A stretch of 64,000 nucleotides of DNA from Polynucleobacter hallstattensis (GTDB lineage: Bacteria > Pseudomonadota > Gammaproteobacteria > Burkholderiales > Burkholderiaceae). Numbering within the stretch: position 1 is the first letter of the stretch; the number at the start of each line of letters is the position of its first letter. The position numbers were made by a program, and so were the translations under genes. The stretch is from the NCBI RefSeq assembly GCF_018881835.1, contig NZ_JACVPO010000001.1, positions 806,001 through 870,000 of the forward strand, written 5' to 3'. Of the stretch, positions 1 to 11,036 are shown one piece after another. The notes under the pieces were generated by a model. The model ran no database searches. It saw only the letters and a program-made list of their open reading frames with translations, and had not been told where the DNA came from.

Positions 1-2804
<2,804 letters not shown>

Positions 2805-2886
2805 TATAACGAGCACCATTGCTAGTGCCTGTTACAGGTTTATTTCTACTTCTGACATGTTTGCCGTAATCCAAACTGTAAGTACT

Positions 2887-3014
2887 TGTTAAAGAACTTG
2901 GTAAAACTCGTTTGTATTACTGATTGATGATTCAATCTTTACCCTTATTACATTGTCAAATGTCCTCTCAAAGAAACATTTGACACTTTGCTTACTCAAA
3001 TTTTTAAAGAACAG
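2887..3014 (-). promoter_or_regulatory. boxA-like antitermination sites in the 16S-23S spacer
   Basis: On the minus strand the spacer between tRNA-Ala and 23S contains two copies of a GTTCTTTAA motif, at 2887-2897 (complement reads GTTCTTTAACA) and 3001-3014 (CTGTTCTTTAAAAA). Both resemble the boxA element (TGCTCTTTAACA) bound by NusB/S10 to keep polymerase antiterminated through rRNA. The resemblance is seen in the sequence; the function is inferred. Confidence 0.55.
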
Positions 3015-3070
3015 CCATAAATGGCAAAACTAAACGATTAAGTCTTCGCTTAGTTTTGACATTTAGATGA

Positions 3071-3146
3071 TGGTGGAGGATGACGGGATCGAACCGACGA
3101 CCCCCTGCTTGCAAAGCAGGTGCTCTCCCAGCTGAGCTAATCCCCC
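3071..3146 (-). tRNA. tRNA-Ala (TGC anticodon)
   Basis: A 76-nt cloverleaf on the minus strand that begins GGGGGATTAGCTCAGC and ends with an encoded CCA. The anticodon loop reads TTTGCAA with anticodon TGC. It is the second of the two spacer tRNAs in the rRNA operon and is processed from the same transcript. Confidence 0.97.
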
Positions 3147-3176
3147 AACGTCCCACTAAGTCTTGTTTCTGGCTGG

Positions 3177-3253
3177 TGGTGGGTCTGGTAGGACTTGAAC
3201 CTACGACCCCTGCGTTATCAACACAGTGCTCTAACCAGCTGAGCTACAGACCC
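3177..3253 (-). tRNA. tRNA-Ile (GAT anticodon)
   Basis: A 77-nt tRNA on the minus strand that begins GGGTCTGTAGCTCAGC and ends with an encoded CCA. The anticodon loop contains GAT. It lies between 16S and tRNA-Ala, the standard Ile-Ala spacer arrangement of proteobacterial rRNA operons. Confidence 0.97.
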
Positions 3254-3308
3254 GTGGCTTTTATTGTCAACCGATAAGTGTGGGCACTAAAGCTCCAGCA
3301 TCTTTCTC

Positions 3309-4845
<1,537 letters not shown>

Positions 4846-5339
4846 ATTCCTGTGATCCTTGCGGATCGTCGCACTCATTCAAAAGAAATTGACTTGGTAA
4901 TAAAACCAAATCTTTTTACTGTCTATGAGTACTATTTATTTACATCTGTCCCGAAGGACTGGATGCTTTCACTTAGTACCCACAATTATCGGTTGACTAA
5001 TTTTTAAAGAGGGCTGCGCGTTTCGTATTTCGTAAAACGTTGCAGCAGAGAGATGAGACTTTATACCATTTTTGAGGGTCCGTCAACACCTTTCGTAGTC
5101 TTTTTCTATTAAAAAGCGGTGTTTTTTCCTACTTTCAAAATAAATCCATTTAAAACAATGGGATAGAGAGTGAAAATATTTTCAACTTTTTTTGAAAACA
5201 TAAGGGTTTTTATGGATAAGGCAGTAAATTCACGCCAAGTATTCAGTTTTGTGCTCCATTAATAGCTCTTTTTTTTGCCTGGATTTCTAATATTAGGGAA
5301 AACCCTGTAATTAGCCCTAGCTTCTGCTAGTATGTTGCT
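4846..5339 (-). other. rRNA operon leader and promoter region, no gene
   Basis: A 494-bp stretch without a credible coding sequence. It holds the 16S leader, a boxA-like motif on the minus strand at 5001-5013 (complement CCCTCTTTAAAAA) and the rRNA promoter near 5060-5086. The remaining A+T-rich 5100-5339 part must contain the divergent promoter of the GNAT gene, which I could not place with confidence. Confidence 0.7.
5060..5086 (-). promoter_or_regulatory. probable sigma-70 promoter of the rRNA operon
   Basis: On the minus strand a -35 box TTGACG (complement of 5081-5086) is followed after 15 bp by TATAAA (complement of 5060-5065). A T/A-rich stretch lies just upstream (5095-5120) and could act as an UP element. 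The position, about 215 bp before 16S, fits an rRNA P1-type promoter. The spacer is slightly short, so the exact hexamer pairing is uncertain. Confidence 0.6.
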
Positions 5340-5999
5340 ATGCACAATAAATTAGTAAATAGTCAATTACCCAGCAAGCCCTATGCGGCTGGCTTAGTTG
5401 TGCCTGTTCGCGAATTACATGCTGGCCATAGAGAGCGGATTCTTCAACATCTATTGCTATTGAATGAGGAGGATCGTCGTCTTCGCTTCGGCACCCAAAC
5501 TCCTGATGAGGTTATTCATCGCTATGTAGAAAACCTTGATTTCAATAAAGATGCGATCTTTGGCAGCTTTGATGCCCAGCTAAATCTGATTGGCATGGCT
5601 CATTTGGCATATTTACCGAAAACTAAAGGTCAGCCACTAGCTGCCGAGTTTGGCGTATCAGTATTGCCTAATGGCAGAGGGCAGGGCATAGGCACAGCTT
5701 TATTAGCGCGTGCTTCGGTGCACTCACGCAATACTCGTATCGAAACCCTATTTGTACACTGCTTGGCAAATAACCGGGCGATGATGCATCTGGCACAAAA
5801 GGCGGGGATGCGCGTTGAATACGCCTATGGTGATGCAGATGCTTATTTGAAATTACCGCCTGCAAATTCGGGCACGATTGTTGAGGAAGCTGCCAATGAG
5901 CAATGGGCTGACTTTGACTATGCCCTTAAAGAAAACTTGAAGCGCTCAAATGATGCCTGGTCTTGGTTTATTAGAAAGCCTGTCATTCGCCCAACTTAA
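5340..5999 (+). CDS. GNAT family N-acetyltransferase
   Basis: A 219-residue cytoplasmic protein with a GNAT fold. The acetyl-CoA binding motif A is visible as GRGQGIGTALLARA around residue 117, followed by the expected N-x-x-x-x-x-L-A-x-K-x-G-M pattern (motif B) near residue 145. This family transfers an acetyl group from acetyl-CoA to an amine, but the substrate cannot be read from the sequence. The start is the ATG at 5340. No strong ribosome binding site is seen and no other in-frame start is better. It converges on the cytochrome gene, and the stop codons overlap by four bases. Confidence 0.85.
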   Translation: MHNKLVNSQLPSKPYAAGLVVPVRELHAGHRERILQHLLLLNEEDRRLRFGTQTPDEVIHRYVENLDFNKDAIFGSFDAQLNLIGMAHLAYLPKTKGQPLAAEFGVSVLPNGRGQGIGTALLARASVHSRNTRIETLFVHCLANNRAMMHLAQKAGMRVEYAYGDADAYLKLPPANSGTIVEEAANEQWADFDYALKENLKRSNDAWSWFIRKPVIRPT

Positions 6000-6349
6000 T
6001 TTGCGCTAGGGGCTCCGCGCAAAATCCAACTTGCCAATAATGATGCGTCCGAGTCGCTTAACTTCGCATTTGCAGGCATTGGTACAACACCCCATGATCC
6101 CGAGCCACCTTTAATAATTTTGTTTTTTAGAAAAGCTGTTGCGCCAGTATCGTTCGCATATTTTTTTGCAACGGCTTGAAAGGCAGGGCCCACAATTTTT
6201 TTATCTAAGGCATGGCATCCCAGGCAAGCATTTTGTTTTGCAAGTACTGCCGCCTTTGTATCATCACTAGATGCATTCGCGCTCAGTGAACACAGCAAGA
6301 AGACGGTGGTGAGTAAAAAAAATTTCAGTTGTTGCATAGCTAAATTCAT
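5996..6349 (-). CDS. class I cytochrome c, small periplasmic
   Basis: A 117-residue protein with an N-terminal signal peptide (hydrophobic stretch about residues 9-25, ending ANA-S). One heme attachment motif CLGCH lies at about residues 42-46 and a C-terminal MPAN segment supplies the probable methionine ligand. Size and motif order fit the cytochrome c551/c552 electron carriers that pass electrons in the periplasm. An alternative start is Met5. It ends tail to tail with the GNAT gene and lies 23 bp after the BON lipoprotein gene, so it probably shares a transcript with the BON and SIS genes. Confidence 0.88.
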   Translation of the reverse strand: MNLAMQQLKFFLLTTVFLLCSLSANASSDDTKAAVLAKQNACLGCHALDKKIVGPAFQAVAKKYANDTGATAFLKNKIIKGGSGSWGVVPMPANAKLSDSDASLLASWILRGAPSAN

Positions 6350-6372
6350 TACTCACTTTCCTTCAAGCGGCC

Positions 6373-7020
6373 TTACTGTTTTGGCATTGAGTTTGGCTGC
6401 GCCTGGTCTGCCTTACCTTGTTTTTCTAGGCGTGTTTTTTCCGCGTCGGAAATAATATCGAAGTAGACGTACACGTCTTTTACACCGTCAATATTGCTGG
6501 TGACTTTCTTGGCAATCGCTGCCTCATTTTGCGTGAGAATGCCCATCAAATAAACACTGCTACCTTCAGCAACAATCGCCATTGAATTCGATGGGAGCTT
6601 GTCTGTGAAGATCATTTGGGTTTTGATTTTAGATTCGAGATAAGAGTCATTGGCACGGGCTGTAAAGCTACTGTTTGGTCCAATAGCCAATTCATTAAAA
6701 ACGGAGCGGGCGTTTTTCATCGCCTTCACAAAGGCGCCAGCCTGACTCTTAACATCGGCATCTTTCACTTCACCAGTCAACAATACCTTTTGATTGAATG
6801 ATGTCACGTTAATATGCGCATCATCACCATAACGCTTGGCTAGAGCATTGCCGGCCTCTAACTCAATGCCTTTATCGATTGCCTGTACAGCAGGCGAACG
6901 GCGATCCGCCATTACGCTTGCGCCTGCCACCACTCCACCAACAGCCAACACTCCACAACCAGATAAGATCGAGGAAATCAAAATCGCAGCAAGTAATTTA
7001 ATGATGAGAGTATTTCGCAT
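6373..7020 (-). CDS. BON-domain outer-membrane lipoprotein (DolP/YraP-like)
   Basis: A 215-residue protein. The N-terminus is a lipoprotein signal with lipobox LSGC at about residues 19-22, and two BON domains follow (about residues 45-115 and 120-190). E. coli DolP (YraP) has the same dual-BON lipoprotein layout, binds anionic phospholipid and supports outer-membrane integrity. In E. coli the gene lies beside diaA near rsmI, and the same neighbours occur here, which supports this assignment. The C-terminus has a Gln/Lys-rich tail. It is probably co-transcribed with the upstream SIS gene (27-bp gap). Confidence 0.85.
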   Translation of the reverse strand: MRNTLIIKLLAAILISSILSGCGVLAVGGVVAGASVMADRRSPAVQAIDKGIELEAGNALAKRYGDDAHINVTSFNQKVLLTGEVKDADVKSQAGAFVKAMKNARSVFNELAIGPNSSFTARANDSYLESKIKTQMIFTDKLPSNSMAIVAEGSSVYLMGILTQNEAAIAKKVTSNIDGVKDVYVYFDIISDAEKTRLEKQGKADQAQPNSMPKQ

Positions 7021-7047
7021 GTGCGTACTTTCTAATTAATGAAACTA

Positions 7048-7668
7048 TTAATCGAGCAATAAATGATCTACGCCATCGCATAAGGCATGAAGTAAAACTA
7101 AATGCGTTTCTTGAATGCGTGCAGTACGAGTAGAGGGTGCACACAGGTGAATGTCATCCGCACCTAATAAGCTGGTAATTGTTCCGCCGCCGTTACCAGT
7201 CAGGGCAATAATCTGAATCCCCATTTTTTTTGCAGCCTCAATTGCTCTCACTACGTTTTTTGAATTGCCTGAGGTGGAGATGCCAATCAAAATATCGCCT
7301 TTTTTTCCAAGGCCACGAACTTGCTTGGCAAAGATTTCGTCATAGCTATAGTCATTCCCTACGGCGGTCAGAATAGATGTGTCTGTCGTCAGCGCAATCG
7401 CGGCCAACTCTTGCCGCTCTCTCTCAAAGCGACCAATTAGCTCTGCGGCAAAATGCTGCGCATCGGCAGCTGATCCGCCATTGCCGCAAGCCATTACTTT
7501 TCCGCCTGCACGCAAGCAGTCTGTCATGGCGACTATTCCGCGAGCAACCTGCTCAGGAAGTATTTTTTCAGCTGCTTGCTTTACAGCAATGCTATCTAGA
7601 AAATGTTGGGATGCGCGAGCGCGCAAACGTTCGAGGGTATCTTTATCCATCGCATTATTATGCGCCAA
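7048..7668 (-). CDS. gmhA: SIS-domain phosphoheptose isomerase / DiaA-like protein
   Basis: A 206-residue single SIS-domain protein of the GmhA/DiaA family. Sugar-phosphate binding segments are clear: CGNGGSAADAQHFAAE near residue 63 and GISTSGNS near 130. The glutamate after the first block (AELIGRF) and the histidine of IQETH near the end match the catalytic Glu and His of GmhA, which converts sedoheptulose 7-phosphate to heptose 7-phosphate for LPS core. E. coli DiaA, a DnaA-binding initiation factor, lacks that Glu. The neighbourhood (rsmI, BON lipoprotein) is that of diaA, so either role is possible. The residues favour the isomerase. The start could also be Met7. Confidence 0.8.
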   Translation of the reverse strand: MAHNNAMDKDTLERLRARASQHFLDSIAVKQAAEKILPEQVARGIVAMTDCLRAGGKVMACGNGGSAADAQHFAAELIGRFERERQELAAIALTTDTSILTAVGNDYSYDEIFAKQVRGLGKKGDILIGISTSGNSKNVVRAIEAAKKMGIQIIALTGNGGGTITSLLGADDIHLCAPSTRTARIQETHLVLLHALCDGVDHLLLD

Positions 7669-7756
7669 AGCACAGCCAATATGTCTGCACTGCCCCTGAA
7701 TTCAAAAGGGACGTATTCTCTTACTTATTGAAATCTCATTAGCAAAAGATTGCCCC

Positions 7757-8662
7757 ATGGAATTAAGCTCCTTTGACTTTTTAAAACAGCAGGATCTGCC
7801 AGCAGGGGCTCTATATATGGTTGCCACGCCAATTGGTAATTTGGGTGACATTACCCTGCGTGCACTGCATGTGCTTAATTCAGTAGACGGTATTGCCTGC
7901 GAAGACACTAGGCATAGCGCGCCCCTACTTCAACATTTTGGCATCCACAAGAAGTGTGTCGCCTTGCATGAGCACAATGAAATGACTGGCGCGCAAACCA
8001 TTATTGAGCGCCTCACTCAAAATGAACGCTGGGCTTACATCTCAGATGCCGGTACGCCTGGAGTCTCAGATCCCGGGGCAAGATTGGTGAACGCGGTACA
8101 AAAGGCTGGCTTTCGAATCATTCCTATTCCCGGAGCTAGTGCAGTGTCGTCCGCCATTTCTGCTAGTGGCTCAGTCATGCTGCCATCGGAAGGGCGATTT
8201 CAGTTTCTTGGCTTTTGGCCAAATAAAGCCAAAGAGCGTGGCACACTCATTCAAGATATTCGTAACAATTCAAAAACGAGCATCTTTTTTGAATCGCCTC
8301 ATCAAATACGCGACACTTTGATAACACTAAGTAAAGTACTGGAGCCCGAGCGCCAGGTTCTCATAGGCAGAGAACTCACCAAAAAATTTGAGCAACTGGT
8401 CACGCTCACTGCTGCAACTATTCCGGAGTGGCTTGAGAAAACAGAGAGCCTCAGAGGCGAGTTCATTGTCTTAGTTGCTGGCCGCCAAGCCAATGCAGAT
8501 GAGGCTCCCGAACATTCGGCGCTCTTATTATGGGCCAATGCCTTAAGTCCTTACTTAGGCAGCAAAGAAATTGCTGCTGTACTTGCTCAAGTGCTTGGAC
8601 TCAGTAAAAAAGAGGCTTACCAGGTGGCCTTGGATGCCAAAGATCAAAATGGTCAGCAATAA
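7757..8662 (+). CDS. rsmI: 16S rRNA 2'-O-methyltransferase RsmI
   Basis: A 301-residue tetrapyrrole-methylase-fold protein. The N-terminal block GALYMVATPIGNLGDITLRAL and the downstream CEDTRHSAPLL and SDAGTPGVSDPGA motifs are diagnostic of RsmI, which uses SAM to methylate the ribose of C1402 in 16S rRNA. The length is normal for the family. The start is the ATG at 7757, 88 bp from the divergent SIS gene. In many proteobacteria yraN lies between these two genes. It is absent here. A terminator hairpin follows the stop immediately. Confidence 0.95.
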   Translation: MELSSFDFLKQQDLPAGALYMVATPIGNLGDITLRALHVLNSVDGIACEDTRHSAPLLQHFGIHKKCVALHEHNEMTGAQTIIERLTQNERWAYISDAGTPGVSDPGARLVNAVQKAGFRIIPIPGASAVSSAISASGSVMLPSEGRFQFLGFWPNKAKERGTLIQDIRNNSKTSIFFESPHQIRDTLITLSKVLEPERQVLIGRELTKKFEQLVTLTAATIPEWLEKTESLRGEFIVLVAGRQANADEAPEHSALLLWANALSPYLGSKEIAAVLAQVLGLSKKEAYQVALDAKDQNGQQ

Positions 8663-8687
8663 AAAAGCTGGCTAGATGCCAGCTTTT
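8663..8687. terminator. bidirectional intrinsic terminator between rsmI and the c5-anchor gene
   Basis: A perfect 10-bp inverted repeat, AAAAGCTGGC / GCCAGCTTTT, with a 5-nt loop TAGAT. It carries A-runs and T-runs on both sides, so it can stop transcripts of rsmI (+) and of the facing small gene (-). Confidence 0.85.
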
Positions 8688-8703
8688 AGTAGGAGCCAAA
8701 AAA

Positions 8704-8940
8704 TTATTTGGCAGCGGAAGTCGCTTGCTTAGGTTCTGCGGATGCGCTGGCATCTTTAAAATTTAATTGAGCTACAGGTTTAATGAGTTGCTCAGCAGAT
8801 GCTTCCAAATCTACTCTCTTGCCATTGTTTACGAATACCATCAATAAAAGAATAATGATGAGTGGTACAAAAAAGCTGGCAAACACCATAATGATCAATT
8901 GTTTGGGTGACTTAATTAGACTGCCGTGTGCTTCGCTCAT
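8704..8940 (-). CDS. cytochrome c5 membrane-anchor remnant, no heme motif
   Basis: A 78-residue protein with a short cytoplasmic N-terminus (MSEAHGSLIKSPKQL), one transmembrane helix (about residues 16-38) and a tail containing an IKPVAQLNF segment. In Burkholderiales, membrane-bound cytochrome c5 proteins begin with a very similar SLIKTPKQL segment, a helix and an RIKPV segment, and then carry a CxxCH heme domain. Here the protein ends at that junction with an Ala/Lys-rich tail and has no cysteine. The likeness to the c5 anchor is from memory of the family. Its function without heme is unknown. It is transcribed towards rsmI. Confidence 0.7.
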   Translation of the reverse strand: MSEAHGSLIKSPKQLIIMVFASFFVPLIIILLLMVFVNNGKRVDLEASAEQLIKPVAQLNFKDASASAEPKQATSAAK

Positions 8941-9045
8941 AGGACTTTTATAGTTTGACGGGTTTTAGGGTGGTTTTGCGATGATTATAACGAGACCGTA
9001 AGGATATAGGCACTTACAATGGCGTAGTTAGCGAATTTACTACTG

Positions 9046-9121
9046 GCGCCCGTAGCTCAGTGGATAGAGTATTGGCCTCCGAAGCCAAGGGTCGCAGGTT
9101 CGATTCCTGCCGGGCGCACCA
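9046..9121 (+). tRNA. tRNA-Arg (CCG anticodon)
   Basis: A 76-nt cloverleaf from GCGCCCGTAGCTCAG to an encoded CCA. The anticodon stem-loop TTGGC-CTCCGAA-GCCAA gives anticodon CCG, which reads CGG arginine codons. The acceptor stem GCGCCCG pairs with CGGGCGC. It stands alone between the c5-anchor gene and the desaturase gene. Confidence 0.97.
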
Positions 9122-9203
9122 AAACAGGGGGGTTTTTTGAGCTACACCATGCGTAAATTTGTGAAAAAGGCTATCATTCCTTCCTAACTTATTGATTCTT
9201 ATC

Positions 9204-10346
9204 ATGTCAAATCATCTAAATTCTGCACTATCCGAACCATCTATGGCCAATCCTTTGGCTCCTGACCTTCCATTGCCACACCGAAAAGTTATTCGTAGCT
9301 GGCTGATTCCAATGGCTCAGGGAGAAACTGCAAAAGCAATTGCCTTGCTAGTGGTGGATGCTGTTTTATGGCTTGCTTGTATCGCTGGGACTATTTTTAT
9401 AGAAAGCGTGCTGATCAAAATCGTATTGGGCTTAGTTGCTGGTTTTGTTACTGGTCGCATCTTCATCTTGGGTCATGATGCCTGCCATCAAAGCTACACA
9501 CCACACCGCGAACTTAATAAAGTATTGGGTCGGATTGCATTCTTGCCGTCTCTAACCCCATACAGCTTATGGGATGTGGGCCACAACGTAGTTCACCATG
9601 GTCAGACGAACCTAAAGGGCTTTGACTTTGTTTGGGCTCCATTATCAAAAGCAGAATTTGACGCCCTACCTGCATGGCGTAAGGCCTTAGAGCGTCTTTA
9701 CCGCAGTGGTTGGGGCCCCGTTTTCTACTATCTCATTGAGATCTGGTGGAGACGTGAGTACTTTCCGAATGCCAAAAACAAACCTGGTGATCGTCCGATT
9801 TTCCTGAAAGATAACTTGCTGGTGACTGGCTTTGCCATTATTTGGATTGCTTGTCTCATTGCCGGCGCCCTCGCTACTGGTCAATCTGTTTGGCTTGGCC
9901 TCATTACTGGTTTTGCTGTTCCTTTCCTGTTTTGGAATGGAATGATAGGTTTTGTGGTCTATGTTCATCACACCCATACATCGGTCTCTTGGTATGACAA
10001 GAAATCTGAGTGGTTGCGTGCCCAACCTTTTGTATCCACCACAGTGCATTTGACCTTTAATTGGATTTGGGGCTCTTTAATGCACCATATCATGGAGCAT
10101 ACCGCCCACCACGTGGATATGAGCGTCCCCCTGTATCGCCTCAAAGAAGCCCAAAATACCCTGGAAACCATCCTTCCAGAGCGTATTTTTGTCCAAAAGT
10201 TCTCCTGGGCCTGGTATTTCGAGACAGCTCGCAAGTGCAAGCTCTATGACTTTGAAAACAAGGCTTGGCTCGATTTTGATGGCAATAAAACGGCTGATTC
10301 GGTCAGAGTAGTCCTAAGCCCAGCCCCAGTAGGACAAAACGGGTAA
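9204..10346 (+). CDS. membrane fatty acid desaturase
   Basis: About 380 residues. The three histidine boxes of membrane di-iron desaturases are present: HDACH near residue 92, HNVVHH near 130, and HIMEHTAHHV near 300. Several hydrophobic segments (about residues 45-85, 205-260) fit a four-helix membrane topology. The family inserts a cis double bond into acyl chains using O2 and an electron donor. The substrate and position cannot be read here; it resembles omega-6/delta-12-like enzymes. A TTG start at 9192 is possible, but the ATG at 9204 is more likely. No electron-donor gene is adjacent. Confidence 0.9.
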   Translation: MSNHLNSALSEPSMANPLAPDLPLPHRKVIRSWLIPMAQGETAKAIALLVVDAVLWLACIAGTIFIESVLIKIVLGLVAGFVTGRIFILGHDACHQSYTPHRELNKVLGRIAFLPSLTPYSLWDVGHNVVHHGQTNLKGFDFVWAPLSKAEFDALPAWRKALERLYRSGWGPVFYYLIEIWWRREYFPNAKNKPGDRPIFLKDNLLVTGFAIIWIACLIAGALATGQSVWLGLITGFAVPFLFWNGMIGFVVYVHHTHTSVSWYDKKSEWLRAQPFVSTTVHLTFNWIWGSLMHHIMEHTAHHVDMSVPLYRLKEAQNTLETILPERIFVQKFSWAWYFETARKCKLYDFENKAWLDFDGNKTADSVRVVLSPAPVGQNG

Positions 10347-10387
10347 AATAGATTCTCTGTACAAGATTTGGATTACCCGGATTGCCC

Positions 10388-10573
10388 ATGACTACCTCGA
10401 CTCCAGCTGCTACCCAAGAAACCTCACAGAGCCTTAAGTTTTGCTCCTCATGCAGTCGCGAAAAGCGTCTGGAAGGTGGCACCTGGATTCCGACAAGTAA
10501 TCGTAAGCAGCGCTGGATTTGTGCAAGCTGTTTATACAATCGTACACACCGTACCGGCTCAGCAAAAACCTAA
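10388..10573 (+). CDS. small putative zinc-ribbon protein
   Basis: A 61-residue protein of unknown function. A Ser/Thr-rich N-terminus is followed by two CxxC pairs, CSSC near residue 18 and CASC near residue 46, spaced as in a small zinc ribbon. The region between them is rich in Arg, Lys and Trp, which could suit nucleic-acid or protein binding. The start is the ATG at 10388; a TTG two codons upstream is less likely. It lies 41 bp after the desaturase and 70 bp before gcvH on the same strand. Confidence 0.65.
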   Translation: MTTSTPAATQETSQSLKFCSSCSREKRLEGGTWIPTSNRKQRWICASCLYNRTHRTGSAKT

Positions 10574-10643
10574 ATCTCCAACTAGCGCGTCGATACAAAC
10601 GCTTGCATGACCTAATCCATAAGGTCTAGTTTGTTCAGGCACA

Positions 10644-11036
10644 ATGAAAACTCAAGACACATTTAAATTCGCAGCAACACATGAGTGGGCTAGCATCGAA
10701 GATGATGGGCTAGTTTGGGTAGGCATTAGCAATCATGCTCAAGAAGCCTTAGGTGATGTTATGTTTTTCCAGGCACCAAATATTGGACAAGCGGTGAAGC
10801 AGGGAGATGTCATTGCTGCAATAGAATCTGTTAAAGCGGCAAGCGATATTCATGCACCGGTTAGCGGTGAGATTGTTGCTATCAATGAAGAGATGGATGC
10901 CACCCCAGAGATAGTGAATACTAAACCGTATGCTGTTTGGTTATTTAAAATTAAACCTTCGTCACCAGAAATGCTGAGTACTAATCTTAACGGCTTAATG
11001 TCGCTCTCACAATACGAATCTAGTGCTGGCGCTTAG
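10644..11036 (+). CDS. gcvH: glycine cleavage system H protein
   Basis: A 130-residue lipoyl carrier protein. The lipoylation site is the lysine in IESVKAASD near residue 64, in the usual sandwich-fold context (THEWASIEDDGLVWVGI at the start, APVSGEIVAIN after the site). H protein shuttles the aminomethyl group between the P, T and L proteins during glycine oxidation. No gcvT or gcvP neighbours it here, which is unusual because gcvTHP normally form one operon. H protein also passes lipoyl groups in some organisms. Its stop overlaps the convergent priA stop by four bases. Confidence 0.95.
   Translation: MKTQDTFKFAATHEWASIEDDGLVWVGISNHAQEALGDVMFFQAPNIGQAVKQGDVIAAIESVKAASDIHAPVSGEIVAINEEMDATPEIVNTKPYAVWLFKIKPSSPEMLSTNLNGLMSLSQYESSAGA

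Noticed and set aside
3080..3277. Open frame across the spacer tRNAs
   Set aside because: Both tRNA cloverleaves explain the sequence.
9014..9205. Minus-strand open frame over tRNA-Arg
   Set aside because: It is the antisense of the tRNA and has no ribosome site.
10574..10643. Glycine riboswitch before gcvH
   Set aside because: The gap is only 70 bp and shows no tandem aptamer structure.
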